Assembly (NCBI RefSeq): GCF_006714895.1
Contig: NZ_VFME01000001.1
Span: 2,232,001-2,296,000, forward strand
Source of the DNA: Gramella sp. Hel_I_59
GTDB taxonomy: Bacteria; Bacteroidota; Bacteroidia; Flavobacteriales; Flavobacteriaceae
Direction of reading: 5' to 3'
DNA: 64,000 nt
The position numbers and the translations under genes are program-made. The notes beneath the pieces are model-generated. The model saw only the letters and a program-made list of their open reading frames with translations. It was not told the origin of the DNA and made no database searches. Positions 45,629 through 54,733 of this stretch are shown here, piece by piece (within the stretch, counting starts at the first letter, position 1; every line of letters starts with the position of its first letter).

Positions 45629-45735
45629 GCGGCACCGTTAGTAAGAAAATAATTAACTTGACCAACGAACCAATACTAAGCCGACAAATCCGCGTCCCTT
45701 ACTCCGCCAACTGGCGATAACCGAGACCGTTAGGC
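45603..45735 (+). repeat. attC 41 (type A)
   Basis: R'' GCACAAC (45603-45609), R' GTTAGGC (45729-45735). Unpaired C. Encodes the C-terminal tail of the TPR lipoprotein. Confidence 0.92.
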
Positions 45736-45754
45736 AGCATAATTTTTATCGTGC

Positions 45755-45784
45755 TTGAAACTTCTAATTTTTTACTTATCTTTG
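45755..45784 (+). promoter_or_regulatory. Promoter of the HigBA cassette
   Basis: TTG (45755-45757), 19 bases, then TATCTTTG (45777-45784) fits the Bacteroidetes sigma consensus TTG-N19-TAnnTTTG. A short palindrome CGTTAGTAACG follows at 45786-45796, just before the toxin start: a possible HigA operator. Confidence 0.75.
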
Positions 45785-45812
45785 ACGTTAGTAACGTAAA
45801 ACAAAATTATTT

Positions 45813-46094
45813 GTGATTAAATCTTTTGCAGACAAAGAAGCTGACAAAATTTGGAATGGAACCCAATCAAGAAAGCTTCCTGCTAATATTCAAAACGTAG
45901 CTAGAAGAAAACTAAGAATGGTAAATAATGCTCAAAATATAAATGACTTAAGAATTCCTCCAGCTAATCATTTGGAAAAGCTGAGTGGAAATTTAGAAGG
46001 TTTTCATAGCATTAGAATTAATAAACAATGGAGAATAATGTTCAAATGGAAAAATGACAATGCTTTTGAGGTGCAAATTGTTGACTACCATTAA
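45813..46094 (+). CDS. higB: HigB-type toxin (RelE superfamily)
   Basis: 93 aa from GTG 45813. IKSFADKEADKIWNGTQSRKLP, RRKLRMVNNAQNINDLRIPPANHLEKLSGN and RINKQWRIMFKWKNDNAFEVQIVDYH are the HigB/RelE-like mRNA-interferase signature, including the C-terminal VDYH. It would cleave mRNA at the ribosome when free. Toxin-first order and the antitoxin 18 bases downstream are typical of higBA. The cassette has its own promoter. Confidence 0.93.
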   Translation: MIKSFADKEADKIWNGTQSRKLPANIQNVARRKLRMVNNAQNINDLRIPPANHLEKLSGNLEGFHSIRINKQWRIMFKWKNDNAFEVQIVDYH

Positions 46095-46112
46095 ACTTAA
46101 AAAAATAGAAAA

Positions 46113-46412
46113 ATGAAAAAACTTGAAAACATACATCCTGGAGAAATCTTAAAAGAAGAGTTTTTAGATCCGATGGAAATTACAGCATACCGACTTTCCA
46201 AAGAAACATTTATCCCGCAGACAAGAATAAGTGAAATCATTAAAAAGAAAAGAAGAATAACTGATGATACAGCTCTTCGTCTTTCAAAATATTTTGGAAC
46301 TACTGCAAAATTTTGGTTGGGATTGCAAGATGATTATGATTTGGAAGAGGAAAGATTTTTAAAAGAGAAAGAGTTTAATAACATAAAGCCGTTAGAAAAT
46401 AACGCAGCCTAA
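46113..46412 (+). CDS. higA: HigA-type antitoxin
   Basis: 99 aa. IHPGEILKEEFLDPMEITAYRLSKETFIPQTRISEIIKKKRRITDDTALRLSKYFGTTAKFWLGLQDDYDLE is a full-length HigA Xre-type helix-turn-helix with the PGEIL start and FWLxLQ. It should bind HigB and the promoter upstream. Confidence 0.94.
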   Translation: MKKLENIHPGEILKEEFLDPMEITAYRLSKETFIPQTRISEIIKKKRRITDDTALRLSKYFGTTAKFWLGLQDDYDLEEERFLKEKEFNNIKPLENNAA

Positions 46413-46540
46413 CAGCGGTTCATCGCAAATAACGGGTATTGCCGAAAAAGTGTAATTTTAATGATCAAGAAAGAAAATGTTTAAGCCGACAAGTCCGCGT
46501 CCCTACTCCCGCAACTTGCGATAACCGCAAACCGTTGTGA
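46407..46540 (+). repeat. attC 42 (type B)
   Basis: R'' GCCTAAC (46407-46413), R' GTTGTGA (46534-46540). Unpaired C; right spacer lengthened by one base (CAAACC). The higA stop lies in R''. Confidence 0.9.
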
Positions 46541-46551
46541 ATAATATTTAT

Positions 46552-47223
46552 ATGAGAATTCGACTTCTAATTTTTCTAATTCTTACTTCTTTTAAAGTTG
46601 TAAGTTCTACCCCACAAATTCCTGACATATTAATTTATAACGGAACTGATTATGATTGGAACGGGTATTCGCCAGCTGTCGATTTATTTGAAAAAAGAAA
46701 GTTCAAAGCTCCAGAGGAAGCTATCGAAACAACTGCCAATTATGGTATTTTCCTTTTCACGTACTCAATTTTAGATGATTGCTTATATCTTACTGACGTC
46801 AAAATATTAATTTCAACTGAGAAAGATGATATACCAGAACTAGGAGAGAAATCAGTGTTCGATCTTTATTTTCCAAACACTGATAAAGTTCTTATGAAGA
46901 ACTATTCAGATATTCAAGTTATTCCATATGGCGACCAAATTAAACGAGATATAAAGGGAAGAACCTTTTTTTACAAAAAAGACTATTTCGTATTTGATTT
47001 TGAAAATGGAATTGTAATTAAAACATTAGAATTAAGTTTTAGAAAATATCAAAAACTTAAAAACGAACAATTTCAAAAACTCAAAAATTCATCAGATTAT
47101 AAGAAATTAGTGCGTAAAAACAGACAAAACCTTATATATTTCAATGAGTATAATGATCAAAAGTTTTCTATGAATGAATATTTAGAAATGAATATATTGG
47201 ATGAAATAAATCATCTACAATAA
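46552..47223 (+). CDS. Secreted hypothetical protein
   Basis: 223 aa from ATG 46552, which gives a signal peptide (MRIRLLIFLILTSFKVVSS). An in-frame GTG at 46537 lies in the R' box. PQIPDILIYNGTDYDWNGYSPAVDLF starts the mature protein; small secreted proteins beginning this way recur in Bacteroidetes, function unknown. Confidence 0.62.
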   Translation: MRIRLLIFLILTSFKVVSSTPQIPDILIYNGTDYDWNGYSPAVDLFEKRKFKAPEEAIETTANYGIFLFTYSILDDCLYLTDVKILISTEKDDIPELGEKSVFDLYFPNTDKVLMKNYSDIQVIPYGDQIKRDIKGRTFFYKKDYFVFDFENGIVIKTLELSFRKYQKLKNEQFQKLKNSSDYKKLVRKNRQNLIYFNEYNDQKFSMNEYLEMNILDEINHLQ

Positions 47224-47351
47224 ACACTATTCACAACATCGGTTCATCGCCAATAAGCGGCACCGTTAGAAAGTAAATAATTAACTTGATCAACGAACCA
47301 ATACTAAGCCGACAAATCCGCGTCCCCTACTCCGCCAACTGGCGATAACCG

Positions 47352-48580
47352 TATTCCAAGGTTAAATCCAAGCCTTTTGTGCTAATTTTTTCAGGCTGCA
47401 AATCTTTGTAATTCCACATAAGGCGTTCCTCTCTTCACCACTGCAAACACTCTGGATAACAGTTTATTGCGGACATTGTTTAGCGCAATCATCTTTAACT
47501 TACCTTCCTCCCGCTTTTTCTTATAATATTGCCGTAATTCACTGTCATATTGAATGGCTGTACAGGCCGCCATGCTAAGCAGGCTCTTCATTTGCCGATC
47601 TCCCATCGGGTGGCATTTTCGCTTTTTGTGAATACTGCTTCCCGAACTATGACCAAAGGGAGCCGTCCCACAATAACTGGAGAATTGGCGCCAGCTATTA
47701 AAGCGTTCAAAATTATTGGTGTGATAAAGCAACTGGGCGCCTACAACTAAACCAACACCTTTTAAAGAAGTGATCAACTTATAATTTTGCGATAATGCCT
47801 CAGAAGTCTTTATCAGTGATTTTAGTTGCTTCTCTATTTTATTTATTTGAGAAGTCAGGTGAGTAATAGAGCTTACAAGCGTTTTACAACAGGTATCTGT
47901 AGAACTGCTGCTGAGCAACTTTTTCAGCTCTGAAAGGGTATTCTTCAATCCCGTACGACTACGAACCAGCTGATCACGCAAAGCCAGCAACCTGCCTACT
48001 TCTAATAGTTCATTATCTTTCAGCTCACTCGGTGAAAGTTCCTCACGGTGAAGCCAGCCATACCTGGCGATCATCATGGCATCTACCACGTCATTCTTCT
48101 CTCTGATCACTCCGGAAGAACGTTTGATTACTACAGGATTTTCCTGTACATATACCTGCTTCTTTGAAGATAAATACAACGCTAACTTCAAGGAATAATG
48201 ACCGGTATTCTCAAAACAGAAAAACACTTTTTGTTCCTTACCGTTAGCCCATTGCAACAAGGCTTTATAACCCTTCACATCATTACTGAACTCCCGATGG
48301 GAACTACGATTGTAAGCATAGGCATCTAACTTGTTTTTTGAAACATCAATTCCGATTACTTCTTGGTAATTTTTCATATTTTTAAAAAATTATTATTTGA
48401 AGGGCGCATTAACTAACTCCTTTAACGGGTCCATAATAAGACCTGGTATTCCAAATGGTTCTTGCTGCCCGTATGAAGAATGGAGGACTCTTACGGCTAT
48501 TGGATCTGTAATCTCGAGACCGTTTTAGTTCTCCTCCTTCTTCATCTCAAAGGTATATTTATTAATAAGCGAAGTAAAGG
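47352..48580 (-). mobile_element. IS110-family element, copy 3
   Basis: 1,229 bp, same boundaries, orientation and attC position as copies 1 and 2. Predicted bridge RNA about 48378-48541. Confidence 0.93.
47391..48377 (-). CDS. IS110-family DEDD transposase, copy 3
   Basis: 328 aa with the same translation as copies 1 and 2; intact. Confidence 0.95.
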   Translation of the reverse strand: MKNYQEVIGIDVSKNKLDAYAYNRSSHREFSNDVKGYKALLQWANGKEQKVFFCFENTGHYSLKLALYLSSKKQVYVQENPVVIKRSSGVIREKNDVVDAMMIARYGWLHREELSPSELKDNELLEVGRLLALRDQLVRSRTGLKNTLSELKKLLSSSSTDTCCKTLVSSITHLTSQINKIEKQLKSLIKTSEALSQNYKLITSLKGVGLVVGAQLLYHTNNFERFNSWRQFSSYCGTAPFGHSSGSSIHKKRKCHPMGDRQMKSLLSMAACTAIQYDSELRQYYKKKREEGKLKMIALNNVRNKLLSRVFAVVKRGTPYVELQRFAA

Positions 48581-48611
48581 AGACCGTTGTAAACAATTTT
48601 AAAATAGAAAT

Positions 48612-49715
48612 ATGGCTCTACAAGATGAAATAGAACTAAAATCAAAAGAAATACATACTGAAAATTTGAGTATGTCTTTAGGAGAAATAATTAGTATGTA
48701 TGAACAAGGAGATTTAGATATCCATCCTGAGTTTCAAAGATTTTATAGATGGTCAGACCAACAAAAAACTAAGTTAATTGAATCCATACTATTAAATATC
48801 CCAATTCCGTCAATATTCGTGGCACAACGTCCAGATGGAATTTGGGATGTGGTTGATGGATTACAAAGACTATCTACAATTTTTGAATTTCTAGGTATTT
48901 TAAAAAATGAGAATAACGAATTGGTAGCGCCATTGAAACTTGAAAAAACTAATTTATTACCATCTCTTGAAAACAAGGTTTGGAGTAGCGATAATGGTGA
49001 TGAGTTTACAGATGTCCAACAAAGATATTTTAAAAGAAGTAGATTAAATTTTGTGATAATTCAAAAGGAAAGTGACTCTAGTAGTAAATATGAACTATTT
49101 CAGAGACTCAACACAGGTGGTAGTTCCTTAACACCTCAGGAAGTTAGAAATTGTTTACTAATTATGAGTGAGGAGGATAATTTTGAAAAACTAAAATCAT
49201 TATCAGAAGAAGAAAGCTTCCTTAATTCTATAAATATTTCAGATAAAAACTTAGATGAACAATATGATAAGGAATTAACAACACGCTACTTAGTATTAAA
49301 AGGATTTGAACCTGATGAACTTAGTTCTATAAGCGACTTGAGTACATTTTTAGATGATGAAATAGTGAAATTTTTCGAGAATGATAATTTACACTGGGAT
49401 GCTGTAACTGACAATTTTAGAAGGACATTCAACCTTATTGATGATTCAATGGGTTCAGACGCTTTTAAAAAATATAGTATTGAAAAAGATTCTTTCTATG
49501 GTGGATTTATAGTTTCAGCTTTTGAAATGATCGCGATAAATATTGGGAATAATTTAGATTATTGGGAAGAAAGAAGTGAACGAATAGAAGGTAAGATAAA
49601 AGAATGCTGGCAAAAAATTAGTGATGAGAATATATCATGGAAAGGTTATAGCGCTTCGGGTAGACTACCCAAAACAATTTCTGTAGGAAGAGAAATATTT
49701 GGTAATGAAAGTTAG
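48612..49715 (+). CDS. DUF262 protein (GmrSD-N/ParB-like nuclease family)
   Basis: 367 aa. Residues 22-110 are a DUF262 domain: IISMYEQGDLDIHPEFQRFYRWSDQQKTKLIESILLNIPIPSIF and VVDGLQRLSTI, where DGLQR (82-86) is the DGQQR nucleotide-binding/nuclease motif. The ELFQRLNTGGSSLTPQEVRNCLL segment follows. Unlike GmrSD the DUF1524 nuclease half is absent. It overlaps the downstream HEPN gene by 11 bases, so the two form a coupled pair resembling known DUF262/HEPN defence modules. Confidence 0.85.
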   Translation: MALQDEIELKSKEIHTENLSMSLGEIISMYEQGDLDIHPEFQRFYRWSDQQKTKLIESILLNIPIPSIFVAQRPDGIWDVVDGLQRLSTIFEFLGILKNENNELVAPLKLEKTNLLPSLENKVWSSDNGDEFTDVQQRYFKRSRLNFVIIQKESDSSSKYELFQRLNTGGSSLTPQEVRNCLLIMSEEDNFEKLKSLSEEESFLNSINISDKNLDEQYDKELTTRYLVLKGFEPDELSSISDLSTFLDDEIVKFFENDNLHWDAVTDNFRRTFNLIDDSMGSDAFKKYSIEKDSFYGGFIVSAFEMIAINIGNNLDYWEERSERIEGKIKECWQKISDENISWKGYSASGRLPKTISVGREIFGNES

Positions 49716-50337
49716 GACTGTAGCAGAACTTCAAAATAAGTTAGATGCTGAGATTTCGTGGCGTAAGAAAGAGCTTGTTGACTATAAATTTATTGTCGAA
49801 AGAAATAAAAACGCGCTCCAGATTACACCTTTGGTTAGAGGTGGTATTGCATTGGGTTATGCCCATTGGGAAGGATTTATTAAAAATGCAGCATCAATCT
49901 TCATAAGTTATATATCGACAAAAAAAATACCCTTAAAAGACTTAAAAACAAACTTTACAGCTCTAAATTATATGAGAAGTTTAAATAAGCAAAAGTCCAT
50001 TGAAGAGTGTATAGAACTTATTGAAAAAGTGATTGAAGAAAGTGACAAGCCTTGTAAAATTTTTGATAAAGATGTCATTGATACTAAGTCAAATTTGAGG
50101 TTTTATGTTCTTAAGGATATTCTGTTATCCTTAGGTTTTGAAGACGATTTTTTTAGTTCTAAAGAAAATTTCTTGGACAAAAAATTGGTAGATCCAAGAA
50201 ATGATATTGCTCACGGTACTTATCGCGAAGTATCCTATGAAGATTATAAAATAGTGTTTGATAACATACTGCCACTAATGGAACATTTTAAAACATTAGT
50301 AGAAAACGCTACTTCTACAGAAAGTTATAAGAATTAA
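49705..50337 (+). CDS. MAE_28990/MAE_18760-like HEPN nuclease
   Basis: 210 aa from ATG 49705, 11 bases inside the DUF262 gene. VDPRNDIAHGTY near residue 165 carries the RNxxxH motif (Arg165, Asn166, His170) of HEPN ribonucleases, and GGIALGYAHWEGFIKNAA matches the first helices of the MAE_28990 family. Predicted metal-independent RNase, probably the effector of the pair. Confidence 0.82.
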   Translation: MKVRTVAELQNKLDAEISWRKKELVDYKFIVERNKNALQITPLVRGGIALGYAHWEGFIKNAASIFISYISTKKIPLKDLKTNFTALNYMRSLNKQKSIEECIELIEKVIEESDKPCKIFDKDVIDTKSNLRFYVLKDILLSLGFEDDFFSSKENFLDKKLVDPRNDIAHGTYREVSYEDYKIVFDNILPLMEHFKTLVENATSTESYKN

Positions 50338-50343
50338 AACTGT

Positions 50344-50476
50344 TTACAACAACGGTTAATCGCCAATAAACGGCAGCGTTAGAAAGAAAATAATTAACTT
50401 GACCAATAAACCAATACTAAGCCGACAAATCCGCGTCCCCTACTCCGCCAACTGGCGATAACCGAGACCGTTAGGC
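50344..50476 (+). repeat. attC 44 (type A)
   Basis: R'' TTACAAC (50344-50350), R' GTTAGGC (50470-50476). Unpaired A. Confidence 0.92.
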
Positions 50477-50492
50477 ACAATTACAAAACAGA

Positions 50493-51410
50493 ATGGATAA
50501 ATACGAAGCGTTTGAGAAATTAAGGGAGTATTCTAAAGATTTGTCAAATCACACTTATGAAGAAATCTATGAATTATTAAAAAGTGGAATAAAAGCAATT
50601 CCAATACCATTAGCAAAAATTCATAAGGCCGCTTTTATTGATAGAGTTAGACAAAACGATGGCACTCAGCTTTTTAAACACATAAATGATCTCGGTTATA
50701 TTAAAGATCAAGATGTTATTGATAAAATTCTGACATCATTTGGGCGAGCCAATTGTCCACATCAGGTTATGTTTTACGGAGCATTAGAAAGTTATTTAAT
50801 AGACAAACCAAGGCTTACAGCAATTGCAGAAACTTCAACATTATTCAGAAATCCTAAATTAAATTCACATTCTGGAGACTTATTTACAGTTAGTAGGTGG
50901 GAAACATCGAATGAATTTCTCGCAGTAGAAATAGTATTTTCTAAGTATGCTTTAGCCAATAATGAAGCCGTAAAAAAATCTTATGAAAGACAGATAAAAA
51001 TGTTAGAAGAACACGGATTAGAACAAAAAGAGATAGATTTTCATTTAGATTTTTTAAAATTTATAAGCGAAGAGTTTTCAAAAAAAGTAACAAATCATGA
51101 AGATTATAAAATTAGTGCGGCTTATACAAATATTGTAATGTTACACCCAGATGTTCAAGGTATTGTGTACCCAAGTGTACAAACCGATTATTTTGGAATT
51201 AATATAGTTGTTCCACCTGAAACAGTTGATCGATTAATTAATCCAAAGATTACGAGCACTCTTACCTTATATAAAAACGGTTTAAAATCACTTATAACTA
51301 ATGGAAAATATGTTTGTAAAAATATAAATCCAAAGAAAGATCTAGACTGGCAAGAAACTGGTCACAAACAATTGTCTGAAGAGGAAATAAAAGATCATCT
51401 AGATTTGTAA
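50493..51410 (+). CDS. RES-like domain protein
   Basis: 305 aa. FIDRVRQNDG, FGRANCPHQVMFYGALES and AIAETSTLF (residues 48-115) follow the RES pattern (R-x-R, GRxNxPxxxxFYGA, AxxE), suggesting a distant RES/ADP-ribosyl-type fold. The C-terminal half is helical and unrecognised. No partner gene shares the cassette, unlike usual RES toxin systems. Tentative. Confidence 0.5.
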   Translation: MDKYEAFEKLREYSKDLSNHTYEEIYELLKSGIKAIPIPLAKIHKAAFIDRVRQNDGTQLFKHINDLGYIKDQDVIDKILTSFGRANCPHQVMFYGALESYLIDKPRLTAIAETSTLFRNPKLNSHSGDLFTVSRWETSNEFLAVEIVFSKYALANNEAVKKSYERQIKMLEEHGLEQKEIDFHLDFLKFISEEFSKKVTNHEDYKISAAYTNIVMLHPDVQGIVYPSVQTDYFGINIVVPPETVDRLINPKITSTLTLYKNGLKSLITNGKYVCKNINPKKDLDWQETGHKQLSEEEIKDHLDL

Positions 51411-51414
51411 CTGT

Positions 51415-51547
51415 GCCTAACAACGGTTAATCGCCAATAAGCGGCACCGTTAGTAAGAAAATAATTAACTTGACCAACAAACCAATACTAAGCCGACAAA
51501 TCCGCGTCCCTTACTCCGCCAACTGGCGATAACCGGGACAGTTACAA
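51415..51547 (+). repeat. attC 45 (type A)
   Basis: R'' GCCTAAC (51415-51421), R' GTTACAA (51541-51547). Unpaired A; spacer GGACA. Confidence 0.92.
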
Positions 51548-51555
51548 AACATTTT

Positions 51556-52227
51556 ATGAGATATATTATATTCCTATTTCTTTTAATAACATCTACCTGT
51601 TTCTCACAAAAGAGATATTCTTTTGATTTTCTAATTGAATATGAATTCAATTCTATTAAAGATTCTCTTAGTAATAAAGAAGTATTATATCTCACTAATT
51701 CAAAAGATAATTCTTACTTCGCGAAAATTGAAAGTATGGACACTTTGTACTTTGATTTAGAGTTCGTAGATCAAGACAAAGTTTGGGCTGAAACTAAAGT
51801 GTCAAAAGAAGATTTTTTTATGGCAGAAGGAATTAACCTTACTTGTGATTATAACCTAAGCTATAGAAATGACTTTAAATTTAGAACCAAGGAATATGAA
51901 TTTGAATTATTACCGGATACTATTTTAAATAATAAATCGCTAAGACAATACAAACTTAAATATATTGGAAAGCGAAAAAGAAAAAAATCATTTCCAGTTG
52001 GATCAAATACTTATATTATAAAAGATTCTACAGCTTTTCATCTACCAATATTAACACATTCTACAGCTTTTGAGGAATGGGAAATAAATAAGAAAATTCC
52101 AAATGGAATATTTAGTGAAAAAATTTTCTATGATTACCAGAACAATATTGAATATAAGTTCATATTAAAGAATTGTTATAAAATTAAAAAATCGATAATT
52201 GTTCCAGAAGATTGTTTGGAACAATAA
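51556..52227 (+). CDS. Secreted hypothetical protein
   Basis: 223 aa. Signal peptide MRYIIFLFLLITSTCFSQ. Not recognised; aromatic and Lys-rich strands. Sole gene of its cassette. Confidence 0.6.
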   Translation: MRYIIFLFLLITSTCFSQKRYSFDFLIEYEFNSIKDSLSNKEVLYLTNSKDNSYFAKIESMDTLYFDLEFVDQDKVWAETKVSKEDFFMAEGINLTCDYNLSYRNDFKFRTKEYEFELLPDTILNNKSLRQYKLKYIGKRKRKKSFPVGSNTYIIKDSTAFHLPILTHSTAFEEWEINKKIPNGIFSEKIFYDYQNNIEYKFILKNCYKIKKSIIVPEDCLEQ

Positions 52228-52233
52228 AACGTT

Positions 52234-52366
52234 TTGTAACAACGGTTAATCGCCAATAAGCGGCACCGTTAGTAAGAAAATAATTATCTTGATCAACAAA
52301 TCAATACTAAGCCGACAAATCCGCGTCCCTTACTCCGCCAACTGGCGATAACCGAGACCGTTGCCA
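52234..52366 (+). repeat. attC 46 (type A)
   Basis: R'' TTGTAAC (52234-52240), R' GTTGCCA (52360-52366). Unpaired A. Confidence 0.92.
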
Positions 52367-52450
52367 ATCATAGCTCCAACATGATTTAGTTATAATTTTT
52401 TAAAATAATTTGTCATTAATAATTGAACTAAATTAACCTGAAAGAAAAAA

Positions 52451-53146
52451 TTGCTAGAATTAAATGACATTTGGAAACTTGCAAAATGTGGTTTCGTTGG
52501 AGCTCAAAAAAGAAGCTGGAAACAAACCTTGATATTTATTCTAAAAATATTTCTGATTTTATTGATATTCAAAATTATTTCGTTCGGACTAATATATATT
52601 TTGGATCAATTTGAGATCTATAAAATTCCAACAAATTTAAATAGATCAAGATTTAAAAATTTATCGGATTTAGAAATACTTCTACTTTCTTCGATATATG
52701 CACCAATCGTAGAGGAACTAGCTTTTAGACTACCAATAAAATTCTCTAAAAGGAATTTAATAATTGCATCAATTAGTTTAAGCTTGATTTCTTTAAGGAT
52801 ATTCTTGCAACTTGATTATTTATACTCTTTAGTTATAAGCTTTACAATAGGTGTATTGCTATATTATATAATCCAGGATAAATTGATAAAATTGATCTCG
52901 ACATTTTGGTCGAAAAATAAACTAGTAATATTCTATTCTTTATTAATGATATTTAGTCTTTATCACTTAAAAAATTACGAGATAACTACAGATTTATTGA
53001 TATTTTCCCCTATAATTCTATTACCTAGAATTTTAAGCGGTATAGTTTATTCGTATGTCAGATTAAGTTCAGGAATAATGACTGCTATTGTTATTCATGC
53101 ATTAAACAATGGAGTTCCTAAAATAATTTTAATGATAGTAAATTAA
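52451..53146 (+). CDS. CPBP-family intramembrane protease (second)
   Basis: 231 aa from TTG 52451. About six hydrophobic helices. APIVEELAFRLPI (Glu88, Glu89, Arg93) is motif 1 and VIHALNNG near residue 217 is the C-terminal His motif of the CPBP family; the middle histidine motif is weaker. Distinct from the protease at 25101. Likely membrane-bound; substrate unknown. Confidence 0.82.
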   Translation: MLELNDIWKLAKCGFVGAQKRSWKQTLIFILKIFLILLIFKIISFGLIYILDQFEIYKIPTNLNRSRFKNLSDLEILLLSSIYAPIVEELAFRLPIKFSKRNLIIASISLSLISLRIFLQLDYLYSLVISFTIGVLLYYIIQDKLIKLISTFWSKNKLVIFYSLLMIFSLYHLKNYEITTDLLIFSPIILLPRILSGIVYSYVRLSSGIMTAIVIHALNNGVPKIILMIVN

Positions 53147-53170
53147 CAAAAGTATAAATGTCGCAACGAT

Positions 53171-53303
53171 AGGCAACAACGGTTAATCGCCAATAAGCGG
53201 CACCGTTAGTAAGAAAATAATTAACTTGACCAACAACAAAACACTAAGCCGACAAATCCGCGTTCCTTACTCCGCCAACTGGCGATAACCGGGACCGTTG
53301 TAA
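53171..53303 (+). repeat. attC 47 (type A)
   Basis: R'' AGGCAAC (53171-53177), R' GTTGTAA (53297-53303). Unpaired A; spacer GGACC. Confidence 0.91.
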
Positions 53304-53427
53304 ACAAGAACAACTTCAAAATTTTGAGTAAAAAGAAAAATTTAAAAACTAAATCGTAGATTGCTTTAAATTGAAATTAACAAACAACCAACTTAAAAGT
53401 CGCCAAGACCTATTTTAAATTTAGAAT

Positions 53428-53907
53428 ATGAAAGACTGGAGTTTTCAAGTTAAAAATAGTCCTTTAGAGATTAGCAAGCAGTTAAAATCATCGCTCGAGA
53501 ATGCAAAGAGATTTGCCTTTGATATGAAGAATAATAAACATAATCTGATCAACTTTAAACTAAGAAAAAGGCTTCTACTTCCATTTGAGATAAACACTCA
53601 AAATAACATTATTGTAAATGGAAAAATTTCTAAAACTAGTTCTGGTAATGAAACAGATGTAGAAGTTTCATTTTCTCAACATCCTTTATCAAAATTATTA
53701 ATGTACGGGCACATAATTTTAGGTTTAGGTTTTTTAGCTGCGATAATTCTAGAATACAGTAACAATTTTTATACATACTTAATTGCTGGAATTTTATTAC
53801 TAATAGGAGTTTTATTAGGGTTTCATCTAAAAAGGAATTTTGATAAAAATGTTCAAGAATACAAGAAATTGATTTCTGAAATATTAGAACAAAATTTAAA
53901 CTATTAG
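53428..53907 (+). CDS. Membrane hairpin protein, unknown
   Basis: 159 aa: a soluble N-terminal domain of about 90 residues (WSFQVKNSPLEISKQLKSSLENAKRF), then two helices (LLMYGHIILGLGFLAAIILEY, TYLIAGILLLIGVLLGF). Not recognised. The gap of 125 bases upstream holds no other frame. Confidence 0.6.
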   Translation: MKDWSFQVKNSPLEISKQLKSSLENAKRFAFDMKNNKHNLINFKLRKRLLLPFEINTQNNIIVNGKISKTSSGNETDVEVSFSQHPLSKLLMYGHIILGLGFLAAIILEYSNNFYTYLIAGILLLIGVLLGFHLKRNFDKNVQEYKKLISEILEQNLNY

Positions 53908-53947
53908 AAATAGATTTTCATAACTAAAAGTACGGTGTTGTTCCAGT

Positions 53948-54079
53948 TTACAACATCGGTTATAGCAAATAGCGGGTTTTGCCGAAAAAGTGTAATCTAG
54001 AAAACCAAGAGACAAAAGGTTAAGCCGACAAATCCGCGTTCTAAATCCCGCTACTTGTCCATAACCGTAACCGTTGCAC
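53948..54079 (+). repeat. attC 48 (type B variant)
   Basis: R'' TTACAAC (53948-53954), R' GTTGCAC (54073-54079). Left arm CGGTTATAGC lacks the extra base found in other type B sites. Cassette ends pair in 16 of 18 bases (53297-53314 with 53937-53954). Confidence 0.85.
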
Positions 54080-54085
54080 ACAATT

Positions 54086-54580
54086 ATGATGAAAGATTTT
54101 TTACTCCTAATATTAATATTTCCGACTTTTCTAATCGCACAAGATTTTGAATTGAAAAATGTAAATGCTGCACAAATAAGAAAAGAAATAAAATCTTCTG
54201 GTGAAGAACTAGATCCAATTTATATATATCTGACAAATAATTATAAACCTACCTCAGAAAGGGAAAGTGTTCAAAAATATGATTACCTAGATTACAGTAT
54301 TTGCGCTTTTGAACAAGAATTTGAAAATGTTATAAAATATTCAACAAAATCCTGCCAAGAAGCTGGAGGTATAACAAACACAATTCAACTTCCGAAAATT
54401 CAAAAATCATCAATAACTAATTGGATTGAAAAAATTTACAAAGCTGAATTAACTGATATACCAAATGTTTGGAATTCCGACCAAACCATTTATGGTCCAG
54501 AGGGTGGAGAAGCCGGATGTTATTATGAGATTAAAGAGAATGAAAATAATTATACTATCGAAAATTATTGTGGCTGTTGA
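54086..54580 (+). CDS. Secreted hypothetical protein
   Basis: 164 aa from ATG 54086 (54089 is equally possible). Signal peptide MMKDFLLLILIFPTFLIAQ. Cysteines in SICAFEQE, KSCQEAGG, AGCYYEI and the terminal YCGC may form disulfides. Not recognised. Confidence 0.6.
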   Translation: MMKDFLLLILIFPTFLIAQDFELKNVNAAQIRKEIKSSGEELDPIYIYLTNNYKPTSERESVQKYDYLDYSICAFEQEFENVIKYSTKSCQEAGGITNTIQLPKIQKSSITNWIEKIYKAELTDIPNVWNSDQTIYGPEGGEAGCYYEIKENENNYTIENYCGC

Positions 54581-54594
54581 ACTAACATAACTGT

Positions 54595-54727
54595 GTGCAA
54601 CAACGGTTAATCGCCAATAAGCGGCACCTTTAGTAAGAAATTAATTAACTTGACCAACAAACCAATACTAAGCCGACAAATCCGCGTCCCCTACTCCGCC
54701 AACTGGCGATAACCGAAACCGTTATCT
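54595..54727 (+). repeat. attC 49 (type A)
   Basis: R'' GTGCAAC (54595-54601), R' GTTATCT (54721-54727). Unpaired A; spacer AAACC. Confidence 0.92.
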
Positions 54728-54733
54728 CTCATT

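Larger units (their letters stand above)
47231..48592 (+). repeat. attC 43 (type A), interrupted by IS copy 3
   Basis: R'' TCACAAC (47231-47237), left part to 47351, IS, then AGACC and R' GTTGTAA (48586-48592). Unpaired C, showing that either left-arm base is tolerated by the IS. Confidence 0.9.
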
